Source: Thalassoglobus neptunius (GTDB lineage: Bacteria > Planctomycetota > Planctomycetia > Planctomycetales > Planctomycetaceae). From it: 64,000 nucleotides of DNA. The stretch is from NCBI RefSeq assembly GCF_007859735.1, contig NZ_SIHI01000001.1:2245149-2309148 (forward strand), given 5' to 3'. The position numbers were made by a program, and so were the translations under genes. Of this stretch, positions 9,392 to 17,856 are shown piece by piece; the first letter of the stretch is position 1; the number at the start of each line of letters is the position of its first letter. The notes beneath the pieces are model-generated. The model did not search any database, was not told the DNA's origin, and worked only from the letters and a program-made list of their open reading frames with translations.

Positions 9392-9922
9392 CTACCGCGA
9401 CTGGATCTGTGCCAGTGAACGGTCAGACAGCTGGCGGGCTTGTCGGGCATCCAGAATGACATGCTTGAGCCGTTCAGGGAACTGAATTGCTTCAATCGTC
9501 AAAAGGAGGTTTCCTTGCGCTCCAACGAGATTCAAATCGCCGACTCGATGGAACTTGTATCCCGCTCCCGAAGCGATCTCAATGTGATCGATGTCAGTGA
9601 GCGCGACCTGAGCCGTCATCGAATTTCCGAGGAATGACCGCTTCTGAACGGATCGGTTCGTCACGATGTAGCAACAACCGAAGATCTTGTTGAGGGCATA
9701 GGCGAGTAAGCCAAATGGCAACAAAACCGCTCCAAATGCGACAAGCACAATCACCCGGAGAAACGTTACGGGAATCGCTGCAGAAACGGCGCCCATGATC
9801 ACACCAATCAACTGCCCCAGAATTCCGGATGCAATGGACGGATAGACCGCTTCGATTTCCGTTTCACGATTCACCGACACTCCGGCGATAGGCTGGACGA
9901 CTGCAACATTCATCTGTATCAA
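9392..9922 (-). CDS. Small membrane protein with bacterial PH-like domain
   Basis: 176 residues. Two hydrophobic helices (about residues 33-52 and 54-78) precede a soluble region, starting CCYIVTNRSVQKRSF and continuing through ALTDIDHIEI and VGDLNLVG. That pattern is the strand series of bacterial PH domains (YdbS/DUF304-like: a strand ending in TNxR, then DI-x-I). The role is unknown; such proteins often sit at the inner face of the membrane. The ATG at 9922 and one four codons later (MNVAVV) are both possible. No operon partner is evident: the next gene upstream starts 86 bases away in the same direction and is unrelated. Confidence 0.65.
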   Translation of the reverse strand: MIQMNVAVVQPIAGVSVNRETEIEAVYPSIASGILGQLIGVIMGAVSAAIPVTFLRVIVLVAFGAVLLPFGLLAYALNKIFGCCYIVTNRSVQKRSFLGNSMTAQVALTDIDHIEIASGAGYKFHRVGDLNLVGAQGNLLLTIEAIQFPERLKHVILDARQARQLSDRSLAQIQSR

Positions 9923-10007
9923 CCTGGCGATGCGTTGAGGAAGAAACTCTGCAGGCGGAATCTAGCATAGGCAGAAAGCCCATGCCACCTTACGGGATCA
10001 GTTGCTA

Positions 10008-10373
10008 TCAACGGGAATGCTGTTTCCGACGCAGGACTTCCGGAAGAGGATAGTCGCTGATCGCAATTCCGAGCGATTGGACTTCGCGGAGCCGGTGAAA
10101 GCCTCTCGTCACAAGATCTTCTCGCTGTTTGACGTCTTCCGGGTCGAGTTCGGATTTTGAGAATGGTCCGTCAACCTTCACGGGGGGAAACGAATCGTCC
10201 ACGATAAATTGCGTCAGCGTCGGGTTGCAGCGAAGATGGCGTTCCGGAGAGGCTAACAGCTCGCTGCTGTCAATCTCTCCAATGATGTAGCGCAAGTACA
10301 AATCGCTGTCAGAGATCTTGTGAACATACTCTCCACAAATTTCACAGACGTAACCTTCGTCGCACTTTGCCAT
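10008..10373 (-). CDS. Conserved hypothetical protein with N-terminal cysteine cluster
   Basis: 121 residues, soluble. The N-terminus MAKCDEGYVCEICGEYVHKI places Cys4, Cys10 and Cys13 plus His18 in a small zinc-knuckle-like arrangement. The remainder is mixed polar sequence with RYIIGEID and a C-terminal helix rich in charged residues. No enzyme motif is visible. The composition, AT/GC balance and clean ATG suggest a real gene; it resembles short planctomycete hypothetical proteins but I cannot assign a family. It is divergent from the RND permease, with about 150 bases between the two starts. Confidence 0.65.
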   Translation of the reverse strand: MAKCDEGYVCEICGEYVHKISDSDLYLRYIIGEIDSSELLASPERHLRCNPTLTQFIVDDSFPPVKVDGPFSKSELDPEDVKQREDLVTRGFHRLREVQSLGIAISDYPLPEVLRRKQHSR

Positions 10374-10521
10374 CTGGGCAGCCTTGTTTTTGCCAGCTAG
10401 TATTCACTGAGGCTAATATTCACTGAGATTGTATCAGGTTCACGACCGCGTCACAGTTTGACGGTTGATCGCCTGTGCGTCGACCACCAACTCCTCAAAC
10501 GTTCGAAACGGGTTTCTTCCC

Positions 10522-13500
10522 ATGTCACTCCCGAAGTTCAGCGTCGAGAACCCAGTCTTCGTGAACATGATGATGATTGTCACACTGGTGGCAGGGTTTG
10601 GATTCGCACTGACGCTTGTCCGGGAGATGTTTCCGGAAAGCCGACCGAACAAGATTTCTATCACAGCTATCTATCCCGCGACGCAACCTGAGGAACTCGA
10701 GCGGGCGGTGACGATCAAAGTCGAAGAGGCTGTGCGCGATGTTGACGGAATCGAGAAGATCAATTCGACGGTTTCGGAAGGCATGTCAATGACAACGTTG
10801 ACGCTCTACAACTCCGTCAAAGATGTCGATGTCGTCATGCAGGAAGTGAAAAACGAGGTCGACTCGCTGCAAGATCTCCCTGACGATCTCGAAAAAATCT
10901 CAATCGCCAAAATGGAACCGACACTGCCGGTGATCATGGTTTCTGTCTTTGGGGATGGCGATGAGCGATCTCTGAAACAGGCTGCGAGAGATATCAAAGA
11001 TGATCTGCTGCAACTTCCCGGTGTGAGTGACGTTCAACTGTCCGGGATTCGAGATGATGAGATCAGCGTCGAAGTGCAGCCCGATCGACTCATCGAATAC
11101 AACCTGACTCTCGATCAAATTGCGCAGGCGATCCGTCAAACCAATCTCGATGTCTCCGGAGGTAATCTCAAAGGCGATCGCGGTCAGGTCGCGGTCAAGA
11201 CGCTCGGCGAGAAACAGGCCGGGATCGATCTCGAGGAAATCGAAATCCTCGCGTTGCCGGATGGACGAACTCTCAAGCTCGCCGATGTTGCTGTGATTCG
11301 CGATGAATTCATCGATACCGACGTCATGAGTTACTGGGAGGGAAAACGGTCAGCCACTCTGACTGTTCAGAAAACTCCGAGTCAAGATGCGATTCAGATT
11401 TCCACGTTGGTCAAAGCGTACGTCGCCGGGAAAATGGGCGAGGACTTCGATCCGGATTACGAGCCGGACAGCAATCCCGGATTTCTGACACGCGTTTCCG
11501 CTGGGCTGTCACGATTCGCTGACAGTCTTGCTGGCCGCCCGGATCCGATGACTGTCTATCAGGAGAGTCTGAGTAATCCGTTTCGGCACAACTTCAGCGT
11601 TGCCACTCACAATGACCTTGCCCGGTTTGTGGAAGGTCGACTCGACCTGATGCTTCGAAATGGAAAGTCCGGGCTGCTTCTCGTTTTGATCAGTCTCGTT
11701 TTGTTTCTGAACTGGCGAGTTGCGTACTGGACGGCGGTTGGGCTTCCGATTTCGTTTCTCGGAACGTTCATCGTGATGGCGATGATGGGAGTCTCGATCA
11801 ATCTCCTTTCGATGTTCGGTCTGATCATCGTGCTGGGAATCATTGTCGACGACGCGATCGTGATCGGGGAGAACATTTACCGCCGTGTCGAGGAAGGAAT
11901 GCCAGCCTATCAAGCGGCCATCCGTGGGGCGGAGGAAGTCCAGTGGCCGGTGACCGCAGCTGTCTGCACGACCATCGCTGCGTTTCTTCCGCTGATGTTC
12001 ATCCGGGGGCAGATCGGCGACTTCTTCCGTGAACTTCCGCTTGTGGTCATTGCTGCGCTGTCCGTCTCGCTCGTCGAAGCGTTGATTATTCTGCCCGCAC
12101 ACTTGAGTCATCTTCCCCCGCACAAAGATCATCGAAAGAAAAATTCTCACACTGGGCTGTTGCGATATGTTTCGATGGTGGGGGCCGCCCAGCAACGATT
12201 TATTGAAACGTTGATGAATGTCTATTCCTCGATTCTGCGAGTCGTCCTGAAGTGGCGGTATCTGTCTCTCGCGGTTGCGGTTTCCTTGTGCATGATGACG
12301 CTGGGGTTGTTCTTCGGAGCCCCGCCCGCTCCGAATGTGGCAGATCAGCAGCAGGGGGGAACGTCGGGGCAAAAGGAGTCTTCCGACCGAGATCTCTCGA
12401 CTCTCTCACCGGGCAATATCGTCAAGTGGGAGTTCATCCAGAAGATGGATGCGGAGTCGATGATTGCTCAGATCGAGCTGCCCGTGGGATCGAATACATC
12501 CGCCGTCGAAGAGCGTCTTCGCTTGCTCAGCGATGCTGCGACCAAGATGCCGGAAGTTGACGGAGTGGCGATGGATGTTGCGGTGATGATTGACGTGAAC
12601 TCGACCGGAGGAATGGGAGTCGAGTTGCAATCGCATGTCGGTCAGTTGTGGATCGAGCTGATGGCCGCTGATGAGAGAGAACAGCGAGGATTGCGGTCGA
12701 GTCAGGAAGTGCTGGCGGAACTTCGAGCCGAGTCGGAAAAGCTGACCGGGGTCAACTCGATTACGTGGCAGCTTATGAGTGGAGGCCCCGGTGGAAAGGA
12801 TATCGAAATCCGGCTCACCGGCAGAAGCATGGAAGATCTCAAAGTAATCGTGGAAGAGTTCAAGGAGCAACTCTCAACGTATGCGGGGGTCGTTGATCTC
12901 GGGGATGACTTTGATGATGGACGCCGGGAAGTTCAATTGACACTGCGGCCTTCGGCACGTTCGACAGGGATCACGAAAGCGTCACTCGGACAATCGGTTC
13001 GCGCGGCAACTTATGGCGTGGAAGCGAGACGAATCACCCGCAACCGCGAGGAAGTGAAGATCATGGTCCGCTATCCGAGAGATTTTCGCGAGGATGTTTT
13101 TCACATCGAGTCACTTTGGATTCCCACTCCGGCCAATCAGGATGGCGTCATTTCGTGGGTCCCCATTCAGGAAGTTGCTGAGATCGAAGAGACTCGGGGA
13201 TTTACACAGATCCATCGTTCGCAACTCGATCGAGCGATGACAATCACCGGCGATGTCGACACGTTGATTGCCTCACCGACGGACATTATCGGGCGAATCA
13301 AGAACGATTATCTTCCCAAGCTTCAGAAGGAATATCCCGGCATCCGCGTCGAGTTTCTGGGAAGCAGCGAAGAGCAGGGAAAGTCTTTCAGCAGCCTGAC
13401 GCTCGCCATGCCGGTCGCGCTATTGATGATCTACATGATGCTGGCTGCGTTGTTTCGGTCATACTTTCAGCCGCTCGTGGTGATGTCAGCGATTCCGTTC

Positions 13501-13983
13501 GGGATTCAGGGAGCGATCATCGGCCACTGGCTTACGGACAATCCCATGACCATCCTCAGCGCGATCGGCTTGATTGCTCTTACGGGAATTGTCGTCAACG
13601 ATTCGCTCGTGCTGGTGGACTTCATCAATAAGAGAATTCGAGAAGGCATGAGCGAGTTCGAAGCGAGTATCGACGGAGCGCGATTGCGGTTGCGACCGAT
13701 CTTGCTGACCACTGTCACGACTGCTGCCGGGCTGACTCCGATGATGTTTGAGAAGAGCTTTCAGGCAAAGTTCCTGATTCCAATGGCGGTTACGCTGACA
13801 TTCGGGCTGATCTTCGCCACTGCACTGACACTCATCATCGTCCCGGTTCTCAACATGATTTTCTTCGATGTCAGGGCACTGATGAGAAAGTTGTCCGGAG
13901 AGATTGTACCCGGTCTTCAACACTCGGATCTTGTCCCGACAGGAACAGCTTCTGCGGTTCAGGGAACAAAAGATGTCGAGTGA
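10522..13983 (+). CDS. RND-family efflux permease (AcrB/CusA superfamily, HAE1-like)
   Basis: 1153 residues. The N-terminus [20 protein letters not shown] is the standard RND first helix, and the whole two-fold layout is present: a helix, a large periplasmic loop, six helices, then the same again. Helix 4 carries [18 protein letters not shown], with the acidic residues of the proton relay; its partner helix 10 has [18 protein letters not shown] permeases export drugs, lipids or metals using proton flux with a periplasmic adaptor and an outer-membrane channel. Neither partner gene is adjacent, so it must use partners encoded elsewhere or act alone. The frame is open to a TTG at 10465, but the ATG at 10522 starts the conserved sequence. 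Its last 11 bases overlap the next gene. Confidence 0.92.
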   Translation: MSLPKFSVENPVFVNMMMIVTLVAGFGFALTLVREMFPESRPNKISITAIYPATQPEELERAVTIKVEEAVRDVDGIEKINSTVSEGMSMTTLTLYNSVKDVDVVMQEVKNEVDSLQDLPDDLEKISIAKMEPTLPVIMVSVFGDGDERSLKQAARDIKDDLLQLPGVSDVQLSGIRDDEISVEVQPDRLIEYNLTLDQIAQAIRQTNLDVSGGNLKGDRGQVAVKTLGEKQAGIDLEEIEILALPDGRTLKLADVAVIRDEFIDTDVMSYWEGKRSATLTVQKTPSQDAIQISTLVKAYVAGKMGEDFDPDYEPDSNPGFLTRVSAGLSRFADSLAGRPDPMTVYQESLSNPFRHNFSVATHNDLARFVEGRLDLMLRNGKSGLLLVLISLVLFLNWRVAYWTAVGLPISFLGTFIVMAMMGVSINLLSMFGLIIVLGIIVDDAIVIGENIYRRVEEGMPAYQAAIRGAEEVQWPVTAAVCTTIAAFLPLMFIRGQIGDFFRELPLVVIAALSVSLVEALIILPAHLSHLPPHKDHRKKNSHTGLLRYVSMVGAAQQRFIETLMNVYSSILRVVLKWRYLSLAVAVSLCMMTLGLFFGAPPAPNVADQQQGGTSGQKESSDRDLSTLSPGNIVKWEFIQKMDAESMIAQIELPVGSNTSAVEERLRLLSDAATKMPEVDGVAMDVAVMIDVNSTGGMGVELQSHVGQLWIELMAADEREQRGLRSSQEVLAELRAESEKLTGVNSITWQLMSGGPGGKDIEIRLTGRSMEDLKVIVEEFKEQLSTYAGVVDLGDDFDDGRREVQLTLRPSARSTGITKASLGQSVRAATYGVEARRITRNREEVKIMVRYPRDFREDVFHIESLWIPTPANQDGVISWVPIQEVAEIEETRGFTQIHRSQLDRAMTITGDVDTLIASPTDIIGRIKNDYLPKLQKEYPGIRVEFLGSSEEQGKSFSSLTLAMPVALLMIYMMLAALFRSYFQPLVVMSAIPFGIQGAIIGHWLTDNPMTILSAIGLIALTGIVVNDSLVLVDFINKRIREGMSEFEASIDGARLRLRPILLTTVTTAAGLTPMMFEKSFQAKFLIPMAVTLTFGLIFATALTLIIVPVLNMIFFDVRALMRKLSGEIVPGLQHSDLVPTGTASAVQGTKDVE

Positions 13984-14377
13984 AGCTGCGGACATCGATT
14001 GCGGCGCGACGATTCTGTTCGTTTACGGAACCCTTCAGCGAGGTGACTGCCGCAACTATTTGCTGCAAGAACAGGAGTTTCTGGGGAGTGCGGTGACTCT
14101 CCCGAAATATCGTCTGTTTGATCTCGGTTCCTATCCCGGTCTGACACATGGTCGAGGAGCGGGAGAGGCGATCCACGGAGAACTCTGGAGAGTGACCGAT
14201 GAGTGCCGGATCAGGTTGGACATCGAAGAAGGTGTCGCCGAAGGACTCTACTCGCTGGAGCCGATCGAACTTCAAAGGTCGTCAAATTTGAACGTCGAAG
14301 CGGATGCGGTCGCCTACTTCTATCTCGGAGAGACTTCTCAGGCACGTCCGCTTCAAGGGCGATGGATCCCTCGCTGA
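13973..14377 (+). CDS. Gamma-glutamylcyclotransferase-like (AIG2/GGACT) protein
   Basis: 134 residues. The signature FVYGTLQRGDCRNYLL near the N-terminus is the substrate-loop YGTLxxG motif of the gamma-glutamylcyclotransferase-like fold. Further motifs are AVTLPKYRLFDLGSYPGL and IHGELWRV, followed by an acidic residue region (LDIEEG) where the catalytic Glu is expected. Members cyclise gamma-glutamyl amines to 5-oxoproline; the exact substrate is unknown. The ATG at 13973 overlaps the end of the RND permease by 11 bases, so translation is probably coupled. A transport-related role is only a guess from this arrangement. Confidence 0.85.
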   Translation: MSSEAADIDCGATILFVYGTLQRGDCRNYLLQEQEFLGSAVTLPKYRLFDLGSYPGLTHGRGAGEAIHGELWRVTDECRIRLDIEEGVAEGLYSLEPIELQRSSNLNVEADAVAYFYLGETSQARPLQGRWIPR

Positions 14378-14424
14378 AGGCCTTTGACGATCCAGTTCTT
14401 CGAGGGTCACGTCCAAGATGTGGA

Positions 14425-14679
14425 TCAAAAGAGCGGATAGATGAACGGGGCTGCGACGGAACTGCTCAGCCAGGCAGCGACGAAAATCAAGACCAGCGCG
14501 AGCAGAATCGGAACGAGCCACCATGCTTTGTTCTCTTTCAGGAACAGCACGAACTCGGCAATCAGGCTCAATTGCTCTTCGTTTGCAGCGTCTTCAAATG
14601 ACGAACCATTTTCCGGTGCATCGGCAGACGCAGAGTTTTCTGAAGTCGGCTTCGTTGTTGTGGGCTCTGGTTCATTCAT
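14425..14679 (-). CDS. DUF5989-family small membrane protein
   Basis: 84 residues. The first half is an acidic, Ser/Thr/Pro-rich cytoplasmic tail. The second half, LIAEFVLFLKENKAWWLVP followed by a long hydrophobic helix and a final PFIYPLF, is the DUF5989 signature. In many bacteria this family sits directly after an SxtJ-like gene and a carbamoyltransferase, as it does here; function is unknown but probably linked to that enzyme. It is separated from the SxtJ-like gene by about 147 bases that hold short repeats. Confidence 0.8.
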   Translation of the reverse strand: MNEPEPTTTKPTSENSASADAPENGSSFEDAANEEQLSLIAEFVLFLKENKAWWLVPILLALVLIFVAAWLSSSVAAPFIYPLF

Positions 14680-14790
14680 GTGCTTTACCAGTTCAGCAAT
14701 TCACTGCACTCACTTGTGCTCGCTTAAAGCATTTTCTGTTTTGGTGTGCACTCACATGCACGAGCAAACTCAGCCATTTACTTGATGAAA

Positions 14791-14828
14791 AAGCTCAAGC
14801 GAGTGCACAGGAAAGAGCAACGTGCTCT
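14791..14828. repeat. 38-bp repeat, copy 1 (inverted partner at 17151-17188)
   Basis: Reading on the minus strand, the 38 bases match 17151-17188 at 36 positions. Each copy begins with a short hairpin (AGAGCA, three-base loop, TGCTCT) and continues to GTGCACTCGCTTGAGCTT. This copy begins inside the stop codon of the SxtJ-like gene. Fragments of similar sequence (GTGCTCGCTT, GTGCACTCA) recur at 14710-14765. Confidence 0.85.
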
Positions 14829-15243
14829 AAAACTGCCGGAAGTAGGATTCATCCGGCTTTTGGCCGGGGCGTTCCACCCAGTACGAATCGGCTTCAGGGT
14901 CGAATTCGCGATGCAATGGGTCTCCGTGCCGCCGCCTTCGAATCATACCAACTGGCGTCACGACGAGATAGTAGACCATCGCCATGATCAGGTGCGAAAC
15001 AACCCAGCCGATTGGGAAAACCGCGGCCATCCAGCCGAAATAGATCCATCTCACCAGTCGCGGCTTGCTGAGCCCTACGATCATCACGATTGCAGAGATC
15101 ACCAGCAGGACTGACAGCCAGCCCCATTCGATTCCTCGTCGATGAAGGAGCCAACTGATGAACAGGAAAAACGGAAACTGAAGTCCGGCAAAGAACCGCA
15201 GGTCTTTCGATGTCGGTTCTTTCAATAGGTCTTTGAAGGTCAC
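14827..15243 (-). CDS. SxtJ-like membrane protein
   Basis: 138 residues, with about three to four hydrophobic helices (residues 16-34, 40-58, 66-85, 86-105). They are followed by a hydrophilic tail, PVGMIRRRRHGDPLHREFD, then SYWVERPGQKP. This basic HRxFD...YW pattern is typical of the SxtJ family. It starts 12 bases after the carbamoyltransferase stop, so the two are co-transcribed. SxtJ is named from the saxitoxin cluster, but most members, including planctomycete ones, lie in sets with NodU-type carbamoyltransferases and DUF5989 unrelated to that toxin. Its role is unknown. Confidence 0.82.
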   Translation of the reverse strand: MTFKDLLKEPTSKDLRFFAGLQFPFFLFISWLLHRRGIEWGWLSVLLVISAIVMIVGLSKPRLVRWIYFGWMAAVFPIGWVVSHLIMAMVYYLVVTPVGMIRRRRHGDPLHREFDPEADSYWVERPGQKPDESYFRQF

Positions 15244-15255
15244 AGGTCGCCCTTG

Positions 15256-17091
15256 TCAGTCCAGCTCAAACTGGTCGATATAGTCCTGATTGATTCGGTT
15301 CGGTTGTTCTGGCTGCTCTTCTTTCAGCAGCAGAAATTGACCGACGACCAGAACGTCCATATTCGTTCCCATGAAACATCGATACGCATCTTCCGGAGTG
15401 CAGACGATCGGCTCGCCGCGAACATTAAAGCTCGTGTTGATCAACAACGGACACCCGGTTTGAGCGTGGAATTCGCTGATCAGTTGATGATAAAGCGGAT
15501 GCCGATCTTGGTCGACGGTCTGAAGTCTCGCTGAATAATCGACGTGAGTGATGGCCGAAATTTCCGATCGGATTTGTTTCAGCAAATCAAATCCTTGTAC
15601 AGAAGACGAAGTCTCAACCGGAAGGCGGCGAGCCTCTGCGACATCGGCGACAAGGAGCATGTATGGGCTTTCCTGATCGGACGGAAAGTCAAAATACTCG
15701 CTTGCCTGTTCCTGAAGGACGGACGGAGCGAACGGGCGAAATGACTCTCGGAACTTGATCTTCAAGTTCATCTTGGACTGCATTTCGCGGTTGCGAGGGT
15801 CTCCGAGAATACTTCGATTTCCGAGAGCGCGCGGACCAAACTCCATCCGACCCTGCATCCAGCCAACAACATTTCCCTGATCGATCAACTGAGCGACTCG
15901 CTGGCAAAGCTCTTCGTTCGAACTCAATTCCGTATACACAGCCTGTTTGGAATCAAGGTGATTCCGTATCGAGTCCCGGTCGAATTCAGGCCCCAGTGCC
16001 GAAGCAGCTTGCGGCAGAACCGGATGGGGGACTCGCTCGTGATTCAGCATTTGATGTGCGATGAACAAAGCGACGCCGAGGGCTCCGCCCGCGTCTCCTG
16101 CAGCGGGTTGAATCCAGATACGCTCAAACGGTCCTTCGCGGAGCAATCGTCCATTCGCAACGCAGTTGAGTGCGACGCCACCCGCGAGGCAGAGGTTCTT
16201 CATCCCGGTTTGGCGATGCACGTGACGAGCCATTCGCAGCATGATTTCTTCAGTTGCCAACTGAACGGATGCAGCGAGATCCATTTCGCGTTGCGTCAAC
16301 TTCGATTCCGGCTGACGGGGAAGACCACCGAATAGATCGTGAAACCGGGAACTGGTCATCGTCAGTCCCTGGCAATAGTTGAAGTACGACATGTCCATCC
16401 GGAACGACCCATCCTCCTTGAGGTCAATCAGCTTATCAAGAATCTGGTCGATGTAGACTGGCTGCCCGTACGGGGCGAGGCCCATCAGTTTGTACTCGCC
16501 CGAGTTGACTTTGAACCCGCAGTAATACGTCATCGCGGAATACAGCATTCCAAGAGAATGAGGAAACCGAAGTTCGTGACTCAGTTGAATTCGGTTTCCG
16601 GAGCCGGTTCCGAAACTCGCGGTCGCCCACTCGCCAACGCCATCGACGGTCAGAATCGCTGCTTCATCGAAGGGGGATGGAAAGAACGCACTGGCGGCGT
16701 GTGACTCATGGTGTTCGGCGAATGCAATTCGTTTGCGAAACTTCCCGCCCAGCCCTTTTCGGATTTCTTTCGGCAAGTGCAGCTTCTGTTTCAGCCACTG
16801 CGGCATCGCCTTCGCGAATGACCAAAAGCCCTGTGGGGCGTAAGCTGTGTAAGTTTGAAGCAGGCGATCAAACTTCAACATCGGTTTGTCATAGAAACCG
16901 ACATAGTCCAACTCGGCAGGCGTCAACTTCGCTTCGTTCAAGCAATAGCTGATCGCATTCTCAGGGAAGCTTTCGTCGTGTTTTTTGCGAGTGAATCGTT
17001 CCTCTTGAGCAGCAGCGATGATTTTTCCATCGACAACAAGGGCTGCCGCAGAGTCGTGATAGAATGCCGAAATCCCGAGAATCGCCGCCAC
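15256..17091 (-). CDS. NodU/CmcH-type carbamoyltransferase
   Basis: 611 residues, the usual length. The N-terminal Kae1/ASKHA-like domain begins ILGISAFYHDSAAALVVDGK, with EERFTRKKHD and the metal-binding FAEHHESHAASAFFPSPF. The nucleotide segment is ILTVDGVGEW. The C-terminal YrdC-like half contains CLAGGVALNCVANGRLL, MEFGPRALGNRSILGDPRN and FRESFRPFAPSVL. Such enzymes make carbamoyl-adenylate from carbamoyl phosphate and ATP and carbamoylate a hydroxyl of a sugar or small molecule. The acceptor cannot be inferred here, as no glycosyltransferase or biosynthetic gene is adjacent. First gene of a three-gene unit with SxtJ-like and DUF5989 proteins. The ATG at 17091 starts the conserved sequence directly. 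Confidence 0.93.
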   Translation of the reverse strand: MAAILGISAFYHDSAAALVVDGKIIAAAQEERFTRKKHDESFPENAISYCLNEAKLTPAELDYVGFYDKPMLKFDRLLQTYTAYAPQGFWSFAKAMPQWLKQKLHLPKEIRKGLGGKFRKRIAFAEHHESHAASAFFPSPFDEAAILTVDGVGEWATASFGTGSGNRIQLSHELRFPHSLGMLYSAMTYYCGFKVNSGEYKLMGLAPYGQPVYIDQILDKLIDLKEDGSFRMDMSYFNYCQGLTMTSSRFHDLFGGLPRQPESKLTQREMDLAASVQLATEEIMLRMARHVHRQTGMKNLCLAGGVALNCVANGRLLREGPFERIWIQPAAGDAGGALGVALFIAHQMLNHERVPHPVLPQAASALGPEFDRDSIRNHLDSKQAVYTELSSNEELCQRVAQLIDQGNVVGWMQGRMEFGPRALGNRSILGDPRNREMQSKMNLKIKFRESFRPFAPSVLQEQASEYFDFPSDQESPYMLLVADVAEARRLPVETSSSVQGFDLLKQIRSEISAITHVDYSARLQTVDQDRHPLYHQLISEFHAQTGCPLLINTSFNVRGEPIVCTPEDAYRCFMGTNMDVLVVGQFLLLKEEQPEQPNRINQDYIDQFELD

Positions 17092-17150
17092 TATTGCTCC
17101 GAAAATTAATTCCTGACAATCATTGCAACGTCGATGTTGCGGTTCCGATT

Positions 17151-17188
17151 AGAGCAAGTTGCTCTTTCCCGTGCACTCGCTTGAGCTT
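17151..17188. repeat. 38-bp repeat, copy 2 (inverted partner at 14791-14828)
   Basis: 36 of 38 bases match the inverted copy at 14791-14828; the differences are in the three-base hairpin loop and one position after the hairpin. It lies in the 150-base gap between the stop of msrA and the start of the carbamoyltransferase, 60 bases upstream of the latter. Together the copies bracket the carbamoyltransferase and SxtJ-like genes. Confidence 0.85.
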
Positions 17189-17240
17189 GAGTGGTTGATT
17201 TCGTGGGTGCTTCGTGAGAATTGGTCTTCGGAGAGTTCAT

Positions 17241-17768
17241 TCACTTGAGGACTGAAGTTTCGAGCAGTTTGTGGAGTTTTGGTCGAATCACATTGAAACA
17301 ATACGGGTGAGATTCGTTCCGGGCGTAAAAGTCCTGATGATAGTCTTCCGCAGGGTAAAACTTCTCAGCGGGGGAAACCTCTGTGACAACAGGCTTCGAA
17401 AAGACATCGGCTTCGTTCAGAGTCGCAATGATTAACCGCGCGGTTGCTTCCTGTTCGGACGAGTGAAAGAAAATGACCGATCGATACTGTGTGCCGACGT
17501 CATTCCCCTGCCGGTTGAGAGTGGTCGGGTCATGGGATTGGAAGAAGACTTTCAGCAAATCTTCAAAGGAAACGAATTCGTCGTCGAATTCAACTTGAAT
17601 GACTTCCGCGTGACCGGTTGTTCCGGTGCATACTGCTTCGTAAGTCGGGTTTTCAACAGTGCCGCCCATGTACCCCGAGGTTACCTTGGAAACACCATTG
17701 ACCGACTGGTAAACGGCTTCACTACACCAAAAGCACCCACTTCCCAAAGTCGCTGTTTGTGTCGGCAT
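17241..17768 (-). CDS. msrA: Peptide methionine (S)-S-oxide reductase MsrA
   Basis: 175 residues. The catalytic motif GCFWC is at 11-15 (Cys12 the nucleophile) in ATLGSGCFWCSEAVYQSV. Conserved GYMGGTVENPTYEAVCTGTT and HAEVIQVEFD follow, as does FFQSHDPTTLNRQGNDVGTQ. The enzyme reduces methionine S-sulfoxide in proteins using thioredoxin. No MsrB domain is fused. GGAGGTG stands just before the ATG at 17768. The gene is divergent from the GTPase gene and is the last complete gene before the carbamoyltransferase unit on the same strand. Confidence 0.95.
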   Translation of the reverse strand: MPTQTATLGSGCFWCSEAVYQSVNGVSKVTSGYMGGTVENPTYEAVCTGTTGHAEVIQVEFDDEFVSFEDLLKVFFQSHDPTTLNRQGNDVGTQYRSVIFFHSSEQEATARLIIATLNEADVFSKPVVTEVSPAEKFYPAEDYHQDFYARNESHPYCFNVIRPKLHKLLETSVLK

Positions 17769-17856
17769 GACACCTCCTTCGTTATGCTGTCAGTGCAGTA
17801 ACAATTCCGATGATGTTTTCAGTTTAGCACCTCACCACTTCGGGGTCACACGAACC

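Noticed and set aside
11509..12372. 287-codon minus-strand frame inside the RND permease
   Set aside because: Antisense shadow; the translation is rich in Arg, His and Gln with no domain, and the plus strand carries a clear RND protein.
14523..14987. 154-codon plus-strand frame across DUF5989 and the repeats
   Set aside because: Cys/Arg/Ser-rich shadow spanning two minus-strand genes and the repeat spacer.
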